A stretch of 32,497 bases of DNA from Spirochaetaceae bacterium. GTDB lineage: Bacteria > Spirochaetota > Spirochaetia > Treponematales > Breznakiellaceae. The translations under genes and the position numbers were made by a program. The notes under the pieces were generated by a model. That model saw only the letters and a list, made by a program, of their open reading frames with translations, had not been told where the DNA came from and made no database searches. Positions 1 to 8,485 of this stretch are shown here, piece by piece. The stretch is taken from NCBI GenBank assembly GCA_031256905.1, contig JAIRPY010000006.1, positions 1 to 32,497 on the forward strand. Reading direction: 5' to 3'. The first letter of the stretch is position 1, and every line of letters starts with the position of its first letter.

Positions 1-138
1 GATATCGAGGAAGAGCAGGGACAGGAACTGCCCCTCGGCATCGACGACCCCGCGCTCGTCAGCGAAGCCGACCTGCACCCCATCAGAAAACGCCAGGACC
101 CGCCTTTCCCGGAAACCCCCGGCATGGAGCAAGCATAG
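1..138 (+). CDS. C-terminal end of a CDS entering from the left edge (hypothetical)
   Basis: Frame 1 is open from base 1 to TAG at 136-138: DIEEEQGQELPLGIDDPALVSEADLHPIRKRQDPPFPETPGMEQA*. Convergent with the next gene. Too short for family assignment. Confidence 0.45.
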   Translation, partial: DIEEEQGQELPLGIDDPALVSEADLHPIRKRQDPPFPETPGMEQA

Positions 139-185
139 AAAAACTGTAAACCTGGCGGTCTGAAACGCAAGCCTGCCTGGGAGGG

Positions 186-1457
186 CTAATACTCGGTGGG
201 ACCCGAGGGCGGAGCGGTAAGGATGACATCTTCTCCCGAAGGTTCAACCAAGTACAAGCCCTGCTGGAGAACGTAATTCCGCAACGCGACATCCAAAACC
301 ACCATGCCGGCAATTGCTCCGTAGAGCTTTCGGCGGTCCTTTTGCAAATCGAGGTAACGCCGAACCTTTTCCAGCCGCCGGATAAATATCCTAATATCGT
401 CTTTACTTGGTTTGAGCTTTGCTTCTACGGCAATACAACTTTCGCCGTTTTGCATGAATCCGTCCATTTCTATGGCAATGTCATGTTTGGGAGCGTTAAA
501 GAAAGTGTTCTGCGAAATTTGGGTGAAAGCGTACCCAAAGGCTTGGAATTTTTCCGGAAGATTTGGGATTAACGTGCATTGCACCCATTCGCCGATACGG
601 TTGCCAAGTTTCCCCAAAGCCTTGTCCAGAGCGGCGTGACGTTTTTCGCTTTCCGCGGATCGGGCTTTTAGCTCGGCTTCCCATTGTTCCCGATGCGCTT
701 TTGCCTCGGCTTCCCATTGTTCCCGATGCGCTTTTGCCTCGGCTTCCCGTTCTTTCCGGGCTTTTGCCTCGGCTTCTCGTTCTTTGGCGGCTTCGGCTTC
801 TCGGGCTTTTGCTTCGGCTTCCCGGGCTTTTGCGGCTTCGGCTTCTCGCTCTTCCCGGGCTTTTGCGGCTTCGGCTTCTCGCTCTTCCCGGGCTTTTGCC
901 TCGGCTTCCCGGGCTTTTGCCTCGGCTTCTCGGGCTTTTGCGGCTTCGGCTTCCCGCTCTTTCCGGGCTTTTGCCTCGGCTTCTCGGGCTTTTGCGGCTT
1001 CGGCTTGCCATTTGGCTTCTCGCTCTTTTAGCTCGGTCTGCCATTGTTCGTGCCGGGCCTTTAGATCGGCTTGCCATTGTTCTCGTTCTTTGGCGGCTTC
1101 GGCTTGCCATTTGGCTTCTCGCTCTTTTAGCTCGGTCTGCCATTGTTCGTGCCGGGCCTTTAGATCGGCTTGCCATTGTTCGTGCTCTTGGGCGGCTTTG
1201 GCTTCTCGTTGGGCTTGCCGGGCCTTTAGATCGGCTTGCCATTGTTCGTGCTCTTTGGCGGCTTCGGCTTGCCATTTGGCTTCTCGCTCTTTTAACTCGG
1301 TCTGCCATTGTTCTTGCCGGGCCTTTAGCTCGGCTTGCCATTGTTCGTGCTCTTTGGCGGTTTTGGCTTCTCGTTCTTTTAGCTCGGCTTGCCATTGTTC
1401 CCGTTCCCGAGCGGCTTTGGCGCGCCAGACAGAAGAACGGCGGGTGATTCTGCTCAT
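186..1457 (-). CDS. Long hendecad/heptad-repeat coiled-coil protein with C-terminal PD-(D/E)XK nuclease-like domain (DUF3782-like)
   Basis: Start chosen at MSRITRRSSVWRAKAARER (ATG at 1457), 6 nt after TATACT. QWQADLKARHE 11-mers, then AREAEAK heptads. C-terminus ...HDIAIEMDGFMQNGESCIAVEAKLKPSKDDIRIFIRRLEKVRRYLDL... resembles the E/D...ExK core of PD-(D/E)XK families. Confidence 0.75.
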   Translation of the reverse strand: MSRITRRSSVWRAKAAREREQWQAELKEREAKTAKEHEQWQAELKARQEQWQTELKEREAKWQAEAAKEHEQWQADLKARQAQREAKAAQEHEQWQADLKARHEQWQTELKEREAKWQAEAAKEREQWQADLKARHEQWQTELKEREAKWQAEAAKAREAEAKARKEREAEAAKAREAEAKAREAEAKAREEREAEAAKAREEREAEAAKAREAEAKAREAEAAKEREAEAKARKEREAEAKAHREQWEAEAKAHREQWEAELKARSAESEKRHAALDKALGKLGNRIGEWVQCTLIPNLPEKFQAFGYAFTQISQNTFFNAPKHDIAIEMDGFMQNGESCIAVEAKLKPSKDDIRIFIRRLEKVRRYLDLQKDRRKLYGAIAGMVVLDVALRNYVLQQGLYLVEPSGEDVILTAPPSGPTEY

Positions 1458-1463
1458 GGTAAC

Positions 1464-1493
1464 AGTATACTCTAGCCGGCCGGCATGGGGCAA
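1464..1493 (-). promoter_or_regulatory. Predicted sigma70-type leaderless promoter (TTGCCC-N18-TATACT-N6-ATG)
   Basis: Minus strand: TTGCCC (1493-1488), 18-bp spacer, TATACT (1469-1464), GTTACC, ATG (1457). No Shine-Dalgarno possible. Confidence 0.5.
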
Positions 1494-1497
1494 GCAT

Positions 1498-1524
1498 AAA
1501 AAAAGGGGCATCTTCCCGATGCCC
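1498..1524 (-). terminator. Intrinsic terminator (copy A in repeat)
   Basis: Minus strand GGGCATC GGGAA GATGCCCC TTTTTTT; stem plus T7. Confidence 0.6.
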
Positions 1525-1658
1525 TGCGCCGGCTTCCGGGCCGGGCATTACCCGATGCCCTGCGCCGGCTTTCACCCCGGGCATCTTCCCGATGCCCTGC
1601 GCCGGCTTCCGGGCCGGGCATTACCCCGATGGCAAGAACCCCCGGCATGGGCAAGCAT

Positions 1659-1686
1659 AAAAAAAGGGGCATCGGAAAGATGCCCC
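1659..1686 (-). terminator. Intrinsic terminator (copy B in repeat)
   Basis: Minus strand GGGGCATC TTTCC GATGCCCC TTTTTTT; perfect 8-bp stem plus T7. Confidence 0.7.
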
Positions 1687-1867
1687 TTGCGCCGGCTTCC
1701 GGGCCGGGCATTACCCCGATGCCCCCCCTTGCGCCGGCTTCCACCCCGGGCATCTTCCCGATGTCCCTTGCGCCGGCTTTCACCCCGGCATTATCCCGAT
1801 GCCCCTTGCGCCGGCTTCCGGGCCGGGCATTACCCCGATGGCAAGAACCCCCGGCATGGGCAAGCAT

Positions 1868-1895
1868 AAAAAAAGGGGCATCGGAAAGATGCCCC
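1868..1895 (-). terminator. Intrinsic terminator (copy C in repeat), downstream of the OMP gene
   Basis: Same stem-loop and T7 as copy B, 50 bp past the stop codon of the 1945-3981 gene. Confidence 0.75.
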
Positions 1896-1944
1896 TTGCG
1901 CCGAGGTGAAACCCAGGCTTACCCCGGGCTACCCCGATGACAGG

Positions 1945-3981
1945 CTAGAAGGTCCACCGGAAGGTGCAACGAAGACCGTTAAGCCAGTTGGTGGTCTTGT
2001 TGAAAATGGGTTCAACATGGTCGCCGGGATTGTTGGTTATTTTATCTTGGGTTTCTTCTTGGTTATACTGACCGAAAGCCCAGCCGACGTAGTACCGCAG
2101 GACAATACCGCAGGACGGGTCATCCGTGGCCGCATCGCCTTTGAGATTCCAGTAAAGGGCCGGAGCCAGCCACAAGTACATGCCCTTGTTCCCCGCATAG
2201 TAGTAACCGCGCTCGCTATCCAACATGGGATTGGAACCCGTATCAACATCGAATAAGTCTTTTTTGTCTTTTGTTCCGTTCAAGCTGACCGCGAAATTGA
2301 TGGGGAGGTGAACCTGCAGGGTTTTGGGGATGATGTCGTATTTGACGTACGGGGAAAATTGCAGGAAGGTATCCCGAACAGCCGCTACGTTTTTGTCAAA
2401 CCAGATACCGCCGTCGCCATCGCCGAAAGCGTTATACCCGAAGTTGTCATCCACTGTACCAGGATCGCCCCGCAACTTAATCTGAAGACCTGCATGAAGA
2501 GGCTCTGCGTCATAGTTCACCTGGGCCCCAAGCATCAAGTGGGCCATAGTAAAGGCCTTCCCATCCTGGAGGGGTACATCACTAATGTTTTCTTTTAATC
2601 CCTTTGCGGCGGTATACAGTGAACCGGGGATATAGACTTTTTGGGAGAGACCGGAAAGCTGGACGTCCAGACCCGCGGAAAGGCCTTCCATAATGGTGTA
2701 CTTCCCGCCTAAATAAACCGCATCAACCCCAGGACTTTTGTTCAATTCAATGCTACCTATATCCCCATCTCCATAGGGAACCCCCGTATCGGGATTGCTA
2801 TAATTTGTTAGGAGGTTATTTAGAAAGCTAAACATATACTGCCCGCCGTGCCCCTTTATGCCTTGTAAAGAAGAACCGGTGATATTTGCATCGGCGGCAT
2901 TCCATTTGTAGGTATCGAGTTGCTGGCGGTTTGCCCGGAAGCCGGCCGCGGCGGAAATGGGACCATTGTCGTACTTCACCCCAAAGGCAAAACTACCTAA
3001 AATGTCCGCCACCGTGGGATTGTAGTTATCGCTAAACCAATGCTGATCCCCAGACCAGGATTTGGTTATGGAAGGGTTATCTGCATCGGGATAATACTTC
3101 CCGCCCCTTATCTTCCCAGGGGTGCCGCTGGGAACGCTGGGGGCGGCTAGGTTGATGCCTAATGGAGTATTATTACTATCTTGGGCTATCCATCCCACAG
3201 GACTAGCAGTACTATCCCACACAATATCATAACCCTTTCCATAGTCTGGCACTCTGTTTTGGATACCGGCGTTACCGTTGTGGAAGGCGAAGCCGACTCG
3301 GAGGCCTTCGACGGCTTTGGGGTTGAAGGTTACCCGGATGCCGGCGCGGTTATCCATGTTATCGTAGTTGGTATCCCCGACGAGGTCGACGGGTTCGCTT
3401 AGGAGGGATTCGTCGTTACCCCGCCAGGCGGCTTCCAGTTTGAGCTGGCGGTCGAAGAGGAGGTAATACCCCCAGGTCCGGCGAAGGACTTCTCCGAAAC
3501 TGTCGGGCTTGACTATGCTGACCCCGGCGGAGTTGAAGATCCGGAATTGGCTTTGAAGTTTCCAGTTAGATTCGGTGCCGTTAACGCCGTCGCCGTATAT
3601 AACTTTGGCTTGAAGGGTCGCATCTGCATCCCCGGCCCCCTTCAGGGTGTTAAACCCGGTAGCTTTCCCGTAATTCGCTTCGATGGTGGAGCTGACTTCC
3701 ATCGCTCCTTTGGTGTATTTTACGGTAACGTCCCCTTGGTTCCAGTCCCCGTGGAGGCCCGTTACGCCCTTGTCAAAGGATCGGGCCGCCAGTGGATCAG
3801 TGCTATCTTCTCCCTTCTCCGGAGCATTAGTTCTTGTACCAGGGCCGTTCCAGACGGTATCGACTCCTAGTTTTACGCTTCCGGACCAAGAAAATTTTCC
3901 CTTATCGGCGTCGGCTTCTTGGGCGGCCAATCCTCCCGCGGCCGTAGCGAGAGCCAAAAGACCTGCACAAAATCGTTTCAT
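1945..3981 (-). CDS. Predicted outer-membrane beta-barrel protein
   Basis: 678 aa. Signal peptide MKRFCAGLLALATAAGGLAAQ. Alternating-strand character throughout; C-terminal ...LRCTFRWTF with terminal Phe. SD AGGAG upstream of ATG. Confidence 0.75.
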   Translation of the reverse strand: MKRFCAGLLALATAAGGLAAQEADADKGKFSWSGSVKLGVDTVWNGPGTRTNAPEKGEDSTDPLAARSFDKGVTGLHGDWNQGDVTVKYTKGAMEVSSTIEANYGKATGFNTLKGAGDADATLQAKVIYGDGVNGTESNWKLQSQFRIFNSAGVSIVKPDSFGEVLRRTWGYYLLFDRQLKLEAAWRGNDESLLSEPVDLVGDTNYDNMDNRAGIRVTFNPKAVEGLRVGFAFHNGNAGIQNRVPDYGKGYDIVWDSTASPVGWIAQDSNNTPLGINLAAPSVPSGTPGKIRGGKYYPDADNPSITKSWSGDQHWFSDNYNPTVADILGSFAFGVKYDNGPISAAAGFRANRQQLDTYKWNAADANITGSSLQGIKGHGGQYMFSFLNNLLTNYSNPDTGVPYGDGDIGSIELNKSPGVDAVYLGGKYTIMEGLSAGLDVQLSGLSQKVYIPGSLYTAAKGLKENISDVPLQDGKAFTMAHLMLGAQVNYDAEPLHAGLQIKLRGDPGTVDDNFGYNAFGDGDGGIWFDKNVAAVRDTFLQFSPYVKYDIIPKTLQVHLPINFAVSLNGTKDKKDLFDVDTGSNPMLDSERGYYYAGNKGMYLWLAPALYWNLKGDAATDDPSCGIVLRYYVGWAFGQYNQEETQDKITNNPGDHVEPIFNKTTNWLNGLRCTFRWTF

Positions 3982-4168
3982 ATATATTCTCCTAAAAAAT
4001 ATTTGGGGGGGAAAGCTACGCTTCCCGTCGATCCCCTTTGTTTTCCTGCCACTTTTTTAGAACCCGGTATCGGTATTCTGTTTTTTGTCCTGGGCACCTC
4101 CTCCGTAATGGTATTTAGGGCTTCCTGAAATTGCGTAATTCGGCCCGGGGTATTCTTTTATGTATCAA

Positions 4169-4197
4169 AATATAGCGCAAAAGATTTTTTATGTCAA
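4169..4197 (-). promoter_or_regulatory. Strong predicted sigma70-type promoter for the OMP gene (TTGACA-N17-TATATT)
   Basis: Reverse complement reads TTGACA TAAAAAATCTTTTGCGC TATATT. Predicted start about 180 nt upstream of the ATG. Confidence 0.65.
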
Positions 4198-4319
4198 CCA
4201 TTATAACAAAATATAACAAAAATATTTTTGTTTTTTTCCCCTCCGGCCGGGGCGGTTTTTTCTTGACAATCCCCGGAAAAAAGCACATCCTACCATAAAA
4301 CCCCCAAGGAGGGCCCTGC

Positions 4320-6419
4320 ATGAGCCACACAACGGAATGTATTAAAAACGTTACCCTTACCGGTCACGGCGGAACCGGCAAAACCACCCTTTTTGAACAT
4401 CTCCTCTTTGCCGGGGGAGCCATCCCCAAGGCCGAAACCATCGAGTCCGGCAAAACGGTAAGCGATGCCGCCCCGGAAGAAATCGAACGGAAAATATCGA
4501 TTCATGCCGCCCTGGGCCATATCGAACGCCGGGGCCTGAAAATCAACCTCTTCGATACCCCGGGTTCCTCGGACTTCACCGGAGATGTCATCCTCACCTT
4601 CCGATGCGCCGAACTGGTCCTCCTCGTCCTCGACGCCCGCACAGGACCCCAAATCGAAACCCTGAAACTCTGGCGGACCCTCGAAAACCGGGCCAAAGAA
4701 TCCCCCCCGGTAATCAAACCCCGGGCCTTCTTCGCCGCCAAAATGGACGACGACCGGGCCGACTTCCCCAAGGTCCTCGAGGATATTAAAGAAAAATTCA
4801 AAATTAACCCGGTCATCGCTTCTTTTCCCATGGGCCAAGGCCCAACCTTCCAGGGAGTCATCGATGTAATCCAAAATAAGGCCTTCTTCATCCAAAAAGA
4901 CGCCCCGGAAAAAGAAGGCCCCATCCCCCCGGAATACCAATCCCAAACCGCCGCCGCCCAAGAACGCCTCCTGGAAGCCGCCGCCGAAGGGGACGAAATC
5001 CTCCTGGAACATTACATCCTTTTAGGAACCCTCGAACCCGAAGAAATTAAACGAGGCCTCCGCCAGGGCCTGGCCCGGAATAAATTCGTCCCGGTCTTCG
5101 CCGGAGCCGGATTAAAAAATTCCGGCCTGATTCCCTTCCTAGACTTCCTAGCCGACCTCGCCCCAAACCCGAAGACCGCCCAAGATATAGCCCAAGACCC
5201 AAAAGGCGGAAACCAGGGAATCCCCCTGGACCCAAATAAACCCCTCGCCGCCCTGGTCGTCAAAACCGTCTACGACCAGTTTTCCGGGAAACTTTCTTGG
5301 ATTAAAATTATCCAGGGAAAACTAAGCCCGGACTCCGAAGGTTTTAACATCTCGGAAAATAAAAAGGAACGAATCGGCAAACTCTACCTTTGTCAGGGCA
5401 AAAAACTCGAAGAAACCCGGGAACTCCAGGCCGGAGACGTGGGCCTCATCGCCAAATCCGGCCTGAAAACCAACGATACCCTCGCCGGAGGCCCCGGAAC
5501 CCTGCCCTTCCTCCCCCTCCGGCTCCCCGAACCGGTCCATGCCGTAGCCGTAACCGCCGGCGCAAAAAAAGACGACGATAAACTCGGCGAAGCCCTCCTC
5601 AAGGCCGCAGAAGAAGATAAAACCTTCCGCTACCTCTTCAACGAAGAAACCAAAGAACGAGTCCTCTCCGGCATGGGCGAATTGCACGTCACCAGCATCC
5701 TCGAAAAAATCAAACAAACCCAAAAAATCGAAATCGAAACCCGAATCCCCCGGGTGCCCTACCGGGAAACCATCGCAAAAAAAGCCTCCGCCGAGTACAC
5801 CCACAAAAAACAAACCGGGGGCCACGGCCAATACGGCCGAGTAGCCATCGAAATCGCCCCCCTTCCCCGGGGCGCCCAATACAAATTCATCAACGCCATC
5901 TTCGGCGGAGCCATCTCCAAAAGCTACATCCCCGGCGTCGAAAAGGGCCTCCTCGAAGGCATGGCCTCGGGAACCCTAGCCGGCTACCCAGTCGTCGACG
6001 TAGAAATCAAAATCGTCGACGGCAAAGAACACCCGGTAGACTCCTCCGAACTAGCCTTCAAATTAGCCGCCCGAAACGCCTTCCGAGAAGCCATGAGACA
6101 AGCAGGCCCCACCCTCCTCGAACCCATCATGAACCTTACGGTCTTCGCCGAATCCAAATACTTAGGCGACGTAATGAGCGACCTCTCCAGCAAACGGGGC
6201 AAAATCTTAGGCCAAGATTCCGTCGGGGGCATCGAAGAAATCCGCGCCCAAGTCCCCCAAGCCGAACTCCTCCGGTATTCCATCGACCTCCGATCCCTCA
6301 CCAGCGGAACCGGCTCTTTCAACGTAGACTTCGACCATTACGCTCCTATCGCAGGAAAAATCGCAGAAGAAGTCATCAAAGCCGCCCAGAGCTTCAAAAC
6401 TCAGGAAACCGACGACTAA
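4320..6419 (+). CDS. EF-G-like translational GTPase (FusA2-like subfamily)
   Basis: P-loop GHGGTGKTTL, switch II DTPGSSDF, domain IV YRETIAKKASAEYTHKKQTGGHGQYGRV, SIDLRSLTSGTGSF. SD AAGGAGG. 699 aa. Confidence 0.9.
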   Translation: MSHTTECIKNVTLTGHGGTGKTTLFEHLLFAGGAIPKAETIESGKTVSDAAPEEIERKISIHAALGHIERRGLKINLFDTPGSSDFTGDVILTFRCAELVLLVLDARTGPQIETLKLWRTLENRAKESPPVIKPRAFFAAKMDDDRADFPKVLEDIKEKFKINPVIASFPMGQGPTFQGVIDVIQNKAFFIQKDAPEKEGPIPPEYQSQTAAAQERLLEAAAEGDEILLEHYILLGTLEPEEIKRGLRQGLARNKFVPVFAGAGLKNSGLIPFLDFLADLAPNPKTAQDIAQDPKGGNQGIPLDPNKPLAALVVKTVYDQFSGKLSWIKIIQGKLSPDSEGFNISENKKERIGKLYLCQGKKLEETRELQAGDVGLIAKSGLKTNDTLAGGPGTLPFLPLRLPEPVHAVAVTAGAKKDDDKLGEALLKAAEEDKTFRYLFNEETKERVLSGMGELHVTSILEKIKQTQKIEIETRIPRVPYRETIAKKASAEYTHKKQTGGHGQYGRVAIEIAPLPRGAQYKFINAIFGGAISKSYIPGVEKGLLEGMASGTLAGYPVVDVEIKIVDGKEHPVDSSELAFKLAARNAFREAMRQAGPTLLEPIMNLTVFAESKYLGDVMSDLSSKRGKILGQDSVGGIEEIRAQVPQAELLRYSIDLRSLTSGTGSFNVDFDHYAPIAGKIAEEVIKAAQSFKTQETDD

Positions 6420-6425
6420 AGCCCC

Positions 6426-6614
6426 GGAACTTTCTTGGGATGTCCCAAAACTTTCTTGGGATACCCCAAAACTTTCTTGGGATACCCCGGAAATTTCTTG
6501 GGATACCCCAAAACCTTCTTGGGATACCCCGGAAAGTTCTTGGGATACCCCGGAACCTTCTTGGGATGTCCCGGAAAGTTCTTGGGAGGTCCCGGAAATT
6601 TCTTGGGATGTCCC
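6426..6614. repeat. Tandem repeat, 21-bp unit x 9
   Basis: GGAAATTTCTTGGGATACCCC-type unit, nine consecutive copies with a constant TTCTTGGGA core. Lies between convergent genes. Confidence 0.95.
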
Positions 6615-6628
6615 CCGGGCTTGCCGGC

Positions 6629-8485
6629 TTAAAACTCCTCGGTTTCCGCCGGGGGGTTTTCTTCTATAATAAGATCCTCCGGGATGTTGCCTTCGAGGAC
6701 GCCCCCCCGGCGGGAAAGGTCTCCGCCGGGGGCTACGTACACGCCTCCTCCGGCGGCCGCTTCGTTTCCCGAAATAAGGCCTCCTTCAGGTTTAAGAAGA
6801 TTCGAATTCCACATATTAAATACCCCCTGGGGCCCCACATGAAGGCCTCCGCCTTTTTCCGCCCGGTTTCCCCGGAAAACCGCGCCGGTCATGGTGACAA
6901 TAGTATAGGCCCGAATATCAAAGCCTCCCCCTTCTTTGGCGGAGCGGTTCCCGGATACAGCTCCCCCGGAAATCAAAACGTTGCAGTACCCCCCGGCATA
7001 CACGCCCCCTCCGGTATTCCGGGCGATGTTATCCCGAATTTCCCCGCCGAAGATCTCAAAGGTGCCATTCCCGACATACACGCCCCCGCCAGACCCCCCG
7101 GCGGTATTGCCGATTATCCCCCCGGTCCCCCTAAGGGTAAAGGCCGAATCCGCCGCGCTGACCCCGCCGCCGTAGAGGCCCGCGTTTTCCGCAATCTCCC
7201 CGCCCTGAAGGTCCAGGGCCCCGGAGGCCACCGAAATCCCGCCGCCCCGGCCGTTCCCGGAAAGAACATTGCCTTTGATAAGCCCGCCTTTCATCGCTAA
7301 AGAACTGTTTTCCGCGCCGATGCCCCCGCCGGAGAGCGCAGTATTGCCGGAAATTTCGGCCTCCCCGGTTAGTTCGAGAGTTCCATTCAGAATGAAGAGG
7401 CCCCCCCCGGTTTCCTTGGCCTGATTGTGATGAATCACCCCCCCGGAAATGGCAATATCCAAGGGCCTATCGCTATCCGTGGCGTTAATGCAAAGCCCCC
7501 CGCCGTACTCCGCCCGATTCCGGGCAATCTCCCCGCCGGAAATGGCGCACGCGCTTTGCAAAGCAAAAAGGCCGCCGCCGGAGTTATCCGCCAGGTTGTC
7601 GGTAATTTTGCCGCCGGTCATAACAAAATCGCTCAGAAACAAGGCCAGCCCCCCGGCATTATAGGTCACCCGGTTGTCTTGAATCGTGCCGTTTTTCAAA
7701 GTAAAAAGACTGGAAACGATGTAAGCCCCCCCGCCGACGTTGCTGTTGATAGTCCCGCCGGTCATTTCCAGGGATCCGTCTTTGAGAAAAATCCCGCCGC
7801 CATTATCGTCCATCGCGGTATTGCCGGTAATTTCGCCGTCTATAATCTTGGCTACGCAGTTCCGGAGGTACAATCCGCCCCCGGCCTCCCCGATGGAACC
7901 TTCCGCAAAATTGTCCCCGATCCGCCCGCCGGCCAAAGTCACCCGGGCCGAAACAGCATAAACCCCGCCGCCCTGGATGCCTCGGTTTCCCTCCACTTCC
8001 GCGCCGGGACCCAGGGTAATCGACCCGGTCTCCGCATAAATTCCGCCCCCATTCCCCGGGGTCTCCAGGCCCCTAAAGCCCCCGGTAAGGCCGATATGTT
8101 CAAAGCGGATCGCCGCTCTTCCTTCTATTTTGATAACCCGCTTCCCGGTTCCCGCCGCCCCCAGTTCCCCCTGGTTTAGGCCCCGGATAAGAATTTCGGT
8201 CCGCCCGGAATCTTTAATAAAAAATACGCTCTCCGGGTCTCGGGCAAAGGCCGTCTTTTGTTCGCTGGCCTCCGTAAGAATCCCCACGACCGTAATGCGC
8301 TTAATCTTATTCCGCCGGGCCATGTCCACCGCCTTTCCCAAGGTCTGAAAAGGCGTCTCCCGGGACAGCCCATCGTTTTTATCGTTCCCCCGGGCCTCCA
8401 CGTAATACGTGCCGGTTTCGGCATTTCCTCCGGCGTACAGCCCCGGCAGAGCCAGGAGACTCAAGATTAGCCAGATATATTTCAT
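6629..8485 (-). CDS. Secreted/surface right-handed parallel beta-helix (pectin-lyase-fold-like) repeat protein
   Basis: Start MKYIWLILSLLALPGLYAGGNAETGTYYVEARGNDKNDGLSRETPFQTLGKAV. Many GGG-[VIL]-Y/GNTA/SGG repeats. AGGAG SD 5 nt upstream. Confidence 0.85.
   Translation of the reverse strand: MKYIWLILSLLALPGLYAGGNAETGTYYVEARGNDKNDGLSRETPFQTLGKAVDMARRNKIKRITVVGILTEASEQKTAFARDPESVFFIKDSGRTEILIRGLNQGELGAAGTGKRVIKIEGRAAIRFEHIGLTGGFRGLETPGNGGGIYAETGSITLGPGAEVEGNRGIQGGGVYAVSARVTLAGGRIGDNFAEGSIGEAGGGLYLRNCVAKIIDGEITGNTAMDDNGGGIFLKDGSLEMTGGTINSNVGGGAYIVSSLFTLKNGTIQDNRVTYNAGGLALFLSDFVMTGGKITDNLADNSGGGLFALQSACAISGGEIARNRAEYGGGLCINATDSDRPLDIAISGGVIHHNQAKETGGGLFILNGTLELTGEAEISGNTALSGGGIGAENSSLAMKGGLIKGNVLSGNGRGGGISVASGALDLQGGEIAENAGLYGGGVSAADSAFTLRGTGGIIGNTAGGSGGGVYVGNGTFEIFGGEIRDNIARNTGGGVYAGGYCNVLISGGAVSGNRSAKEGGGFDIRAYTIVTMTGAVFRGNRAEKGGGLHVGPQGVFNMWNSNLLKPEGGLISGNEAAAGGGVYVAPGGDLSRRGGVLEGNIPEDLIIEENPPAETEEF

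Larger units (their letters stand above)
1481..1905. repeat. GC-rich dispersed/tandem intergenic repeat array (7 copies of GCGCCGGCTT core; ~94-bp perfect direct duplication with 209-bp offset)
   Basis: Repeated GCGCCGGCTTCCGGGCCGGGCATTACCCCGATG units. GGCATGGGGCAAGCATAAAAAAAGGGGCATC-type modules at 1482, 1644 and 1853. Roughly 1600-1694 repeats at 1809-1903. Confidence 0.85.

Noticed and set aside
563-1869. Long + strand ORFs (563-1447, 684-1031, 784-1869) and the alternative minus frame 496-1584
   Set aside because: Low-complexity shadow frames of the repetitive coiled-coil gene and GC-rich array. No SD; all frames open because repeat periods are multiples of 3.
4238-4261. CCCCTCCGGCCGGGGCGGTTTTTT as an orphan terminator in the OMP/EF-G divergent region
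   Set aside because: Only a 4-bp unambiguous stem; could be chance in GC-rich DNA. Not strong enough to call.
6426-6614. CRISPR array
   Set aside because: Contiguous 21-bp units with no unique spacers and no cas genes.
6440-8348. Plus-strand ORFs 6440-7300 and 7427-8179
   Set aside because: Antisense to the beta-helix gene; Pro-rich mirror of Gly-rich repeats.
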